Shown here one piece after another: positions 1 through 5,008 of a stretch of DNA of 5,008 nucleotides. This DNA is from a bacterium (GTDB lineage: Bacteria > Krumholzibacteriota > Krumholzibacteriia > JACNKJ01), in the NCBI GenBank assembly GCA_014382085.1, contig JACNKJ010000263.1:1-5008 (forward strand), given 5' to 3'. Position numbers and translations under genes: made by a program. Under the pieces are notes generated by a model, which saw only the letters and a program-made list of their open reading frames with translations, did not search any database and was not told where the DNA came from. Numbering within the stretch: position 1 is the first letter of the stretch; each line of letters begins with the position of its first letter.

Positions 1-1
1 T

Positions 2-1405
2 GCCATCACCAGCTGCACCAACACCAGCAACCCCGGTGTGCTCATCGGCGCGGGCCTGTTGGCCAAGAAGGCTGTGGAGAAGGGCCTTGCAGTTCCCGAA
101 TGGGTGAAGACCAGCCTGGCTCCCGGTTCCCGCGTGGTCACGCGCTACCTGGACGATGCCAAGCTCACGCCCTTCCTGGATAAATTGGGTTTCAACACTG
201 TGGGCTACGGTTGCGCGGTGTGCATCGGCAATTCCGGTCCCCTGGATGATCCCGTGCGCGAAGCCATCGAGGAAAAAGATCTCGTGGTGGCCGGCGTGCT
301 CAGTGGGAATCGCAACTTCGAGGGCCGTGTGAGTCCTCATACCCGCGCTAACTACCTGGCCAGCCCGCCACTGGTGGTGGCCTACGCCTTGGCCGGACGT
401 GTGGATATCGACTTCGAGAAGGATGCCATGGGCGAAGGGCCGGAGGGCCCGATTTTCCTGCGAGACATCTGGCCCAGTGACGCGGAGATTCACGAGCTCA
501 TGAATGCCACGGTGTTGCCGGAACTCTTCGAGTCCGAGTACTCCGGAGTCTTCGAAGCCAATGAAACGTGGAATGCCTTGCCGGTGCCCGAGGGCGAACT
601 CTTTGCCTGGGCCGAGGACAGCACCTATGTGCGCGAGCCAACTTTCTTCGAAAAGCTGGGGCCGGAGCTTCCGACCATCGAGCCCATTGTCGGCGCGCGC
701 TGCTTGTTGAAACTGGGCGACAGTGTCACCACCGATCACATTTCGCCTGCGGGCGTGATCGCTGCGGGCAGCCCCGCGGCTGACTACCTGACATCCAACG
801 GTGTGGATCCGAAGGATTTCAACAGTTACGGTTCGCGTCGCGGCAATCATGAAGTGATGATGCGTGGCACCTTCGCCAATATCCGCATCCGCAATGAGAT
901 GCTGGACGGGGTCGAGGGCGGTTATACCCTGCACCTTCCCGGAGGCGAGCAGCTGCCGGTCTGGACCGCCGCCGAGCGATACATGAGCGAAAACGTTCCG
1001 CTCATCATCTTGGGCGGAACCATGTACGGCACGGGCTCAAGCCGCGACTGGGCGGCCAAGGGCACGAGCCTGCAGGGAGTTCGCGCGGTGATCGCCGAAA
1101 GTTTCGAGCGCATCCATCGAAGTAATCTGGCGGGCTTCGGCATTTTGCCCTTGCAATTCAAAGAGGGTGAAAATCACGGCAGTCTGGGGCTCACGGGCCG
1201 CGAAACCTTCGACATCGAAGGCGTCGATGGCGAACTCAAATGCATGCAGGAGATTACCGTGCTCGCCAAGAGCGAGGATGGCGGCGAGAAGCGCTTCACC
1301 GTGATTTTGCGCCTGGATACGCCGGTGGAGATTGACTATTTCCACAATGGCGGCATCCTGCACGCGGTGCTGCGCCGGATGATCCGGGAGAACGCGGCCG
1401 TCTAA
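2..1405 (+). CDS. acnA: Aconitate hydratase, AcnA type (C-terminal 467 residues; 5' end outside window)
   Basis: Aconitase interconverts citrate and isocitrate through cis-aconitate in the TCA cycle, in the cytoplasm, using a [4Fe-4S] cluster. The frame is open from base 2, so no start is present; the first codons read AITSCTNTSNP, the first cluster-ligand motif. The three cluster cysteines fall at partial residues 5, 71 and 74 (GYGCAVCIGNSGPL). Their spacing of 66 and 69 matches C435/C501/C504 of E. coli AcnA as I remember it, which implies a full protein of about 897 residues, normal for AcnA. The C-terminal swivel domain is intact: GDSVTTDHISPAG at 239-251, NSYGSRRGNHE from 274, and the substrate-binding GTGSSRDWAAKG at 343-354. 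The tail FHNGGILHAVLRRM is typical. The residues between the second and third cysteines are Ala-Val, where Thr-Thr is common. The protein ends with a TAA at 1403-1405, 11 bp from the convergent yjbQ. The AcnA rather than AcnB assignment is firm; 2-methylcitrate-type homologues are less likely given the close motif match. Confidence 0.97.
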   Translation, partial: AITSCTNTSNPGVLIGAGLLAKKAVEKGLAVPEWVKTSLAPGSRVVTRYLDDAKLTPFLDKLGFNTVGYGCAVCIGNSGPLDDPVREAIEEKDLVVAGVLSGNRNFEGRVSPHTRANYLASPPLVVAYALAGRVDIDFEKDAMGEGPEGPIFLRDIWPSDAEIHELMNATVLPELFESEYSGVFEANETWNALPVPEGELFAWAEDSTYVREPTFFEKLGPELPTIEPIVGARCLLKLGDSVTTDHISPAGVIAAGSPAADYLTSNGVDPKDFNSYGSRRGNHEVMMRGTFANIRIRNEMLDGVEGGYTLHLPGGEQLPVWTAAERYMSENVPLIILGGTMYGTGSSRDWAAKGTSLQGVRAVIAESFERIHRSNLAGFGILPLQFKEGENHGSLGLTGRETFDIEGVDGELKCMQEITVLAKSEDGGEKRFTVILRLDTPVEIDYFHNGGILHAVLRRMIRENAAV

Positions 1406-1416
1406 AGAGTGCCTCG

Positions 1417-1836
1417 TTATTCGCCTTGCAGCTGCACGATGACTTCACGGTTGCGGGGCGTTTCATCGAAATCGATGAGCACCACTTGCTGCCAGGTGCC
1501 TAAGGTCAGCCGGCCATCCACGAAGGGCACGGCCAGATTAGGTCCCAACAGGGCCGAGCGAATGTGACTGTGCCCATTGTGATCGCCCCAGCGTCGGTGA
1601 TGGCGCCAGTCTCGATCTGCGGGAGCGAGGGTCTCGAAAACCTCGGCCAAGTCTTCGATCACGCCGCTCTCGTATTCCAAGGTCGTGAGCCCGGCCGTGG
1701 AGCCTCCGATGAACAGATGGGCCATGCCCTCGCTGAGGCCGCTACCTGCGAGCAGAGCTTCCAGATCGCCGGTGATGTCCAGAGTATCGCCGTCGCCTTG
1801 CGTGCTGCGCGAAATGCGGCTTGTGATGATCTTCAT
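1417..1836 (-). CDS. yjbQ: YjbQ/UPF0047 family protein (annotated secondary thiamine-phosphate synthase)
   Basis: This is a complete 139-residue protein, the usual length for the small single-domain cytoplasmic UPF0047/YjbQ family. E. coli YjbQ has been credited with weak thiamine-phosphate synthase activity, but the real physiological role of the family is unsettled. Visible family motifs are GSTAGLTTLEYESG at residues 45-58, WGDHNGHSHIRSALLG at 83-98 with the conserved Asn/His cluster, and GTWQQVVLIDFD at 113-124 followed by the R-x-R-E-V-x-V end. It belongs to the subgroup with Gly-Ser-Thr-Ala where others have His-Thr-Thr-Ala. The ATG at 1836 is chosen over the longer reading frame (to 1926) because it gives the family's usual N-terminus, has an AAGGAG 5 nt upstream, and avoids overlapping nth. 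It is divergent from nth and convergent with the aconitase gene. No thiamine gene or TPP riboswitch is nearby, so the context does not support a thiamine role. Confidence 0.93.
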   Translation of the reverse strand: MKIITSRISRSTQGDGDTLDITGDLEALLAGSGLSEGMAHLFIGGSTAGLTTLEYESGVIEDLAEVFETLAPADRDWRHHRRWGDHNGHSHIRSALLGPNLAVPFVDGRLTLGTWQQVVLIDFDETPRNREVIVQLQGE

Positions 1837-1841
1837 ACCCT

Positions 1842-1847
1842 CTCCTT
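1842..1847 (-). promoter_or_regulatory. Shine-Dalgarno site of yjbQ
   Basis: On the minus strand AAGGAG lies 5 nt before the ATG at 1836. It decides the start of yjbQ against the upstream in-frame ATG at 1926, which would lie inside nth. Its last bases overlap the TTGCCG proposed as the nth -35 element on the other strand. Confidence 0.8.
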
Positions 1848-1874
1848 GCCGTCGAACAATTCGAAGCTTACACT
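1846..1874 (+). promoter_or_regulatory. Possible sigma-70-like promoter of nth
   Basis: TTGCCG (1846-1851) and TACACT (1869-1874) each match 4 of 6 consensus bases and are separated by exactly 17 bp. The usual start point about 7 bases after the -10 falls at 1880-1882, on the nth initiation codon, which would make the transcript leaderless. This fits the lack of a recognisable Shine-Dalgarno before nth. The match is by eye only and primary sigma consensus varies between phyla, so it is tentative. Confidence 0.3.
1852..1864. promoter_or_regulatory. Small perfect dyad (TCGAA-CAA-TTCGA) between yjbQ and nth
   Basis: A 5-bp perfect inverted repeat with a 3-bp centre sits in the 43-bp divergent gap, exactly in the spacer of the proposed nth promoter. 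Its position would suit an operator acting on one or both genes, but a repeat this short can occur by chance, and I recognise no regulator for it. Confidence 0.2.
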
Positions 1875-1879
1875 GCGGC

Positions 1880-2524
1880 ATGCCCCGTGAAAGCATCCAG
1901 AAGAAAAAGCTGCGCGCCGAACGCATTCGCCTTGAGCTGCTGCGCCTCTATCCCGAGGCGACTTGCAGTCTCGATTTCGTGGATCCCTATCAGCTCATGG
2001 TCTCCACCGTGCTCAGCGCTCAGTGCACCGATGAGCGCGTGAATCTTGTCACGCCCGCACTTTTTGACGCTGCGCCCGATGCTGCGGCGCTAGCGAAAAT
2101 GCCGGTAAAGCGCTTGGAGATACTCATCCATTCCACAGGATTCTACCGCAACAAGGCCAAGAACTTGAAGGCCGCGGCCAAGGATTTGGTGACGAAGCAT
2201 GCGGGCAAGGTGCCCGGCAGCATGGAGGAACTGACGGCGCTGGCGGGAGGGGGGCGCAAGACGGCCAATGTGATTCTCGGCAACGCCTTCGATGTGCCTG
2301 GATTTCCCGTGGACACCCACGTGGGGCGGCTGTCGCGTCGTTTGGCTCTGAGCAAGCATGAGGATCCGGAGAAAGTGGAGAAGGATCTTTGCGCCATCTT
2401 CCCGTCGGAAAGCTGGACCCTGCTCAGCCATCAGCTCATTTTCCACGGGCGTGCGATTTGCCCATCGCGCAAACCACGCTGCGAAGAGTGCACCTTGGCT
2501 GATGACTGCCCCTCGAAGCTCTAG
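1880..2524 (+). CDS. nth: Endonuclease III (bifunctional DNA glycosylase/AP lyase)
   Basis: Nth removes oxidised pyrimidines from DNA and cleaves at the resulting abasic site by beta-elimination, in base excision repair. The 214-residue length matches E. coli Nth (about 211). Visible elements: SAQ at 46-48 in the conserved LLSAQ-type helix; the helix-hairpin-helix segment LAGGGRKTAN at 121-130 with catalytic Lys127 (equivalent to E. coli K120); VDTH with catalytic Asp145 (D138); and the C-terminal [4Fe-4S] loop with Cys194, 201, 204 and 210 spaced C-x6-C-x2-C-x5-C. The hairpin normally reads LPGVGRKTAN; here Pro is Ala and Val is Gly. The ATG at 1880 is chosen because it gives the family length; the next in-frame starts upstream (GTG 1823, ATG 1826) lie inside yjbQ and also lack a ribosome site. 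No Shine-Dalgarno precedes 1880 either. Its TAG stop overlaps the stop of the convergent peptidase gene by 4 bp. Both catalytic residues and all four cysteines point to an active Nth rather than MutY, whose catalytic pattern and extra domain are absent. Confidence 0.96.
   Translation: MPRESIQKKKLRAERIRLELLRLYPEATCSLDFVDPYQLMVSTVLSAQCTDERVNLVTPALFDAAPDAAALAKMPVKRLEILIHSTGFYRNKAKNLKAAAKDLVTKHAGKVPGSMEELTALAGGGRKTANVILGNAFDVPGFPVDTHVGRLSRRLALSKHEDPEKVEKDLCAIFPSESWTLLSHQLIFHGRAICPSRKPRCEECTLADDCPSKL
2521..2524. other. Shared-stop CTAG overlap of convergent nth and M1 peptidase genes
   Basis: The palindrome CTAG supplies TAG stops on both strands: 2522-2524 ends nth on plus, and 2523-2521 ends the peptidase on minus. 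No bases are left between the genes for a dedicated terminator, and I see no hairpin plus T-run at either end. Confidence 0.9.
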
Positions 2525-4632
2525 TCCACGGGCAGGAAGACCAACTTGCGGGTTTCCACCTGACCCGCGCTTTCCACCTTGAGCAGATACACGCCGTAGG
2601 CGCTGAAACTGTCTCGCTGGTCGCGCCCCGACCAGAAGAGATCCTCGTAGGGAGGTTCGGCCTGCCCCTCGAAGAGCACCTTCACTAGACGTCCCGAAGG
2701 ATCGTAGAGCGCGGCGCGTAGATATCCCGCATCCAGTAGATTTACCTGCACGTGAACACCCTGATTCGATCCGAATGGATTGGGATAGGGCGCGTCCACC
2801 TGCATGGGAGTTTCGAAACTCACCCCGCGGTGGAGCACCTTGTGGTGGGGATCTAGCTCCATGCTCAGGGGCTGGGGACCGAAGAAGAAGTCGTAGTCCT
2901 GGCTGGCCATGTCCGGCTGCACGGTTTCCACGATGCTGTCACCGCCTGCGAAACGGAACATGAGATCCAGCGGTTCGCTAAAGAGCGCGCCCGATTGCAC
3001 CTGGCGAAGGGTTACGTCTACCTGGTAACCCGCGCCACTTTCGCGGGCGGACCAGTTGTTGAAATAGTGGGGGCGGCCCGAGTCGTAGAGCCAGCGTTCG
3101 AAGAAGGGGCGAAGGCTGAGGCTCGTGAAGCTTTCGCAGAAATTGATGAAATCTTCGGTGTTCGCGGTGGCGAAACGGCGGGGTTCGTCCTGGGCCCAGT
3201 GTTCGAGCATGGAAAAGAAGAGGTTGTCGCCTTCGGAGCTGCCGAGGGCGTAGCTTTCTTCGTTCTCGCCGAAGTGATGGCGAAGGCGTCCGCGCAACAT
3301 GTGAAGCAGCCATCCGCCCTTCCAGTAGGTGGTGCGGCCGAAGGTGGAATTGGGATCGTAGATCTCGCCGTCGAATTCCCGGAGCCAGCGCCGGCTGAAC
3401 ATGTAGTCGCCGGGAGTCCATCGTCCCACGTGTTCGTAGTAGAGGGCTTCCAGATAGGTGGCGAAACCTTCGTTGAGCCAAATGTCTTCCCAGCTGGCGC
3501 AGGTGACCAAATCGCCGAACCACTGGTGGGCCGCCTCATGGGGCAGCACGTAGTTAATGGGATCTTCGCCCACTAAGGTCGTGCTGCCGATGCTGCTTAG
3601 GGTCATGTGCTCCATGCCGCCGGAGAATCGGTACTCCACGATGCCATACTTCTCGTCGCGGTAGGGATAGTCTCCGAAGCGCGCGCCGAAACAGTCGAGC
3701 TGATCGGCGATCCAGTATTCCTCGTCGGCCAAATTCTCGAAGTGGCGCAGGGCATCGACGAAGTGATGTTTGAAGGCGTAGAGTACCAGGGGCATTTCAT
3801 GGCCATCGTCGAACTGGTAGGGTTCGGCCGAATAGTAGGGATGCCCATCGCCGATGGGTGAGTAGAAATCGGTAATGGTGATAGCCACCAGATAACTGGG
3901 GATGGAATAGCGTTCCATGAAATGGAAGCGCCGCCGCCCGCCGCCGACATCCTCGATGGACTCCAGAGTTCCGTTGGAAGCTAGCACCAAATCTTCGGGC
4001 ACCGTCACGCGAATGGACATGGAATCCGCCCGCTGGTCCAGCCGATCGATGCAGGGCCACCAGCTTCCCGCGTACTGGGTCTGGGTCATGGTGTAGACGA
4101 GAGGGTGAAGCTCCTGGGGATTCATGTCGTCCAGATAGGGATCGAAAACGAAGGCGCCGAAGCCGTCTTCGTTTTCATGGGCCACGTAGTCCACTTCAAT
4201 CTTGTACTGATTGCCCACGCTGAGGCCCGGTGTTTCAATGCTCAGCAAGGACCAGCCGTCGTGTTGGAAGTTCGCGCTCGCATCGTTCAAACGCACCGCG
4301 AGGATGTCCACGTTCCAGAGCGCATCGAGCACCAAGCTGTCAGACTCGGCCACAAGCGTTGCGTGCATCGTCACTGTGGAAGTGAAGTCGCCGTTTTCGA
4401 AATCGGGATCCAAGGTGAGTTCGCCGTCGATTGCGTACCAGTCGGCCCGCCACTGACTTTGTCCCGCCTGACTCTCGCCTTCGCGATCCAAGTGCCCAGC
4501 CGCATGTCCGCATGCGCCGCTGTGTCTTCCATCCATAGGATAGAAGGGCTTGTCATAGGGCAAGTCTTCCAAGGGCGCGAAGGCCATTAGCATTGGAATC
4601 AAAAGGAGCAAGGCGGGGGCGAGCTTCTTCAT
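2521..4632 (-). CDS. Secreted M1-family zinc metallopeptidase with FlgD-like/type IX-type C-terminal sorting domain
   Basis: A 703-residue exported peptidase, probably an aminopeptidase that digests extracellular peptides. A signal peptide covers residues 1-19: MKK, a Leu-rich core, then AFA before the likely cleavage site. The M1 N-terminal beta domain spans roughly 60-270 (WWPC at 191-194). The gluzincin site is HEAAH at 365-369 with third zinc ligand Glu388, giving exact HExxH-x18-E; Glu366 is the catalytic base. Tyr436 in TTYWKGGWLLHMLR is the expected transition-state Tyr. The exopeptidase motif reads GGMEH (338-342) instead of GAMEN. The helical end FFERWLYDSGRPHY is at about 510-523, followed by a beta domain ending LDPHHKVL (593-600). 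Residues 613-703 start with PYPNPF and end GVYLLKVESAG...TRKLVFLP, the pattern of FlgD-Ig-like / type IX sorting domains. The ATG at 4632 is chosen over 4686 because it begins the signal peptide and has AGGA 7 nt upstream. It lies 13 bp behind a membrane-barrel gene, likely the same operon. Secretion route and cell-surface attachment are inferred from the tail. Confidence 0.93.
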   Translation of the reverse strand: MKKLAPALLLLIPMLMAFAPLEDLPYDKPFYPMDGRHSGACGHAAGHLDREGESQAGQSQWRADWYAIDGELTLDPDFENGDFTSTVTMHATLVAESDSLVLDALWNVDILAVRLNDASANFQHDGWSLLSIETPGLSVGNQYKIEVDYVAHENEDGFGAFVFDPYLDDMNPQELHPLVYTMTQTQYAGSWWPCIDRLDQRADSMSIRVTVPEDLVLASNGTLESIEDVGGGRRRFHFMERYSIPSYLVAITITDFYSPIGDGHPYYSAEPYQFDDGHEMPLVLYAFKHHFVDALRHFENLADEEYWIADQLDCFGARFGDYPYRDEKYGIVEYRFSGGMEHMTLSSIGSTTLVGEDPINYVLPHEAAHQWFGDLVTCASWEDIWLNEGFATYLEALYYEHVGRWTPGDYMFSRRWLREFDGEIYDPNSTFGRTTYWKGGWLLHMLRGRLRHHFGENEESYALGSSEGDNLFFSMLEHWAQDEPRRFATANTEDFINFCESFTSLSLRPFFERWLYDSGRPHYFNNWSARESGAGYQVDVTLRQVQSGALFSEPLDLMFRFAGGDSIVETVQPDMASQDYDFFFGPQPLSMELDPHHKVLHRGVSFETPMQVDAPYPNPFGSNQGVHVQVNLLDAGYLRAALYDPSGRLVKVLFEGQAEPPYEDLFWSGRDQRDSFSAYGVYLLKVESAGQVETRKLVFLPVD

Positions 4633-4639
4633 ATCCGCA

Positions 4640-4643
4640 TCCT
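4640..4643 (-). promoter_or_regulatory. Shine-Dalgarno site of the M1 peptidase
   Basis: On the minus strand AGGA lies 7 nt before the ATG at 4632, within the 13 bp after the TGA stop of the upstream barrel gene. It supports the start that yields a clean signal peptide, and translation following on from the upstream gene. Confidence 0.6.
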
Positions 4644-4645
4644 GG

Positions 4646-5008
4646 TCAGAGTGAGATGAGCAGACCCAAACTGAGCCTGAGTCCATTCAATTCGAGGGGA
4701 TAGGATCCCCACAAGATGTCGTTGGCGCTGGGATCTTCGACGTCTTCCGGATCCGAGTTCGGGAAGATGTGCTGCAGGGAACCATCGAAATCGAAGTACT
4801 GACTGATCTGTCCCATGGTCCCGCCCAGCTGTCCCTGGACCATGAGATTGGGAGTGATCCGGTAGTTGAGCCCTACGTAAGCCTCGGCGCCCACGGAAAG
4901 ATCCGAGGAGGCAAGCGAGAAGCTTTTGTTCTCATAGGCAGTGTCGGGATTCCCGTTAGGAGAATTGGAAACATTGTCCAAAAGAATGTCCAACTGACTA
5001 TCTGCGTA
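4646..5008 (-). CDS. Probable outer-membrane beta-barrel protein (C-terminal 120 residues; 5' end outside window)
   Basis: The frame is open to the window edge (first residues YADSQLDILL), so only the C-terminal part is seen; a TTG at 4993 is an internal Leu codon rather than a start. I do not recognise a specific family. The segment has alternating polar/hydrophobic stretches like barrel strands at about 36-50 (LSVGAEAYVGLNYRI), 54-66 (NLMVQGQLGGTMG) and 106-120 (ELNGLRLSLGLLISL). These are separated by Asn/Asp/Ser-rich loops, including an acidic loop DPEDVEDPS at about 86-94. Aromatic girdle residues (Tyr, Trp, Phe) sit near strand ends. The last strand reaches the C-terminus, as in outer-membrane barrels, but ends in Leu rather than the usual Phe/Tyr. 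Its TGA at 4646-4648 is 13 bp from the M1 peptidase start, which suggests co-transcription with this gene upstream. A porin or a generic surface barrel are both possible; a role in secreting the peptidase cannot be shown from this fragment. Confidence 0.6.
   Translation of the reverse strand, partial: YADSQLDILLDNVSNSPNGNPDTAYENKSFSLASSDLSVGAEAYVGLNYRITPNLMVQGQLGGTMGQISQYFDFDGSLQHIFPNSDPEDVEDPSANDILWGSYPLELNGLRLSLGLLISL

Noticed and set aside
1406..1416. Transcription terminator between acnA and yjbQ
   Set aside because: The gap is only 11 bp and no hairpin with a T-run can be drawn across it or the adjacent gene ends.
1852..1864. The TCGAA-CAA-TTCGA dyad as a LexA (SOS) box for the repair gene nth
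   Set aside because: It fits neither the CTGT-N8-ACAG form nor the CGAAC-N4-GTTCG form; the half-site spacing is wrong.
1685..1879. Longer reading of nth starting upstream of 1880
   Set aside because: It would lie antisense within yjbQ, add residues absent from the Nth family, and has no ribosome site.
1837..1926. Longer reading of yjbQ starting at ATG 1926
   Set aside because: The extra 30 residues are basic and unlike the family N-terminus, overlap the start of nth, and lie upstream of a good ribosome site for ATG 1836.
2995..3576. Long plus-strand open frame (193 codons) inside the M1 peptidase gene
   Set aside because: It is antisense to the zinc-site region of a clearly real gene, has low-complexity Ala/Glu/Val/Gly composition typical of GC-rich shadow frames, and has no recognisable motif or ribosome site.
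4105..4590. Plus-strand open frame of 161 codons antisense to the 5' part of the peptidase gene
   Set aside because: It mirrors codon bias of the peptidase N-terminal domain and shows no family motif; the opposite strand encodes a recognisable M1 domain throughout.
4629..4640. Mini-ORF ATG-CGG-ATA-TGA overlapping the peptidase start codon
   Set aside because: It is three codons long, its ATG overlaps the ribosome site, and it most likely arises by chance.
4633..4686. Longer reading of the M1 peptidase starting at 4686
   Set aside because: It would bury the signal peptide behind 18 residues and overlap the upstream barrel gene; ATG 4632 has AGGA 7 nt upstream.

Overview
The window is a gene-dense stretch of GC-rich bacterial chromosome with five genes, two of them cut by the window edges. 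Nothing in it looks like phage, transposon, CRISPR, RNA gene or an obvious defence system. The best taxonomic hint is the large secreted peptidase on the minus strand. It ends in a FlgD-like / type IX secretion-type C-terminal domain of the kind common in the FCB superphylum and its relatives (Bacteroidota, Gemmatimonadota, and candidate phyla such as Krumholzibacteriota or Eisenbacteria). Together with the high GC this suggests an uncultivated or environmental FCB-type lineage rather than a classical low-GC Bacteroidota. This is inference; no phylogenetic marker is complete here except Nth.

Layout: 2-1405 (+) is the C-terminal half of an AcnA-type aconitase (TCA cycle), entering from the left edge. 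After an 11-bp convergent gap, 1417-1836 (-) encodes a complete YjbQ/UPF0047 protein. A 43-bp divergent gap (1837-1879) separates it from nth (endonuclease III, base excision repair) at 1880-2524 (+). nth runs tail-to-tail into a secreted M1 zinc metallopeptidase at 2521-4632 (-); the two genes share a 4-bp CTAG in which each strand reads a TAG stop. Upstream of the peptidase on the same strand, 13 bp away, is the C-terminal part of a probable outer-membrane beta-barrel protein (4646-5008, -) that leaves the right edge. There is no gene-free stretch over 300 bases; the longest is the 43-bp divergent gap.

How the genes relate: the barrel protein and the M1 peptidase look like one transcription unit for envelope or extracellular functions. 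The aconitase, yjbQ and nth are housekeeping genes with alternating orientation and no evident functional link. The most informative details are the possible leaderless promoter and small dyad between yjbQ and nth, the shared-stop CTAG overlap, the changed residues in the peptidase's substrate-binding motifs and in the Nth helix-hairpin-helix, and the secretion-type tail of the peptidase. I see no convincing evidence of a previously undescribed system in this window.
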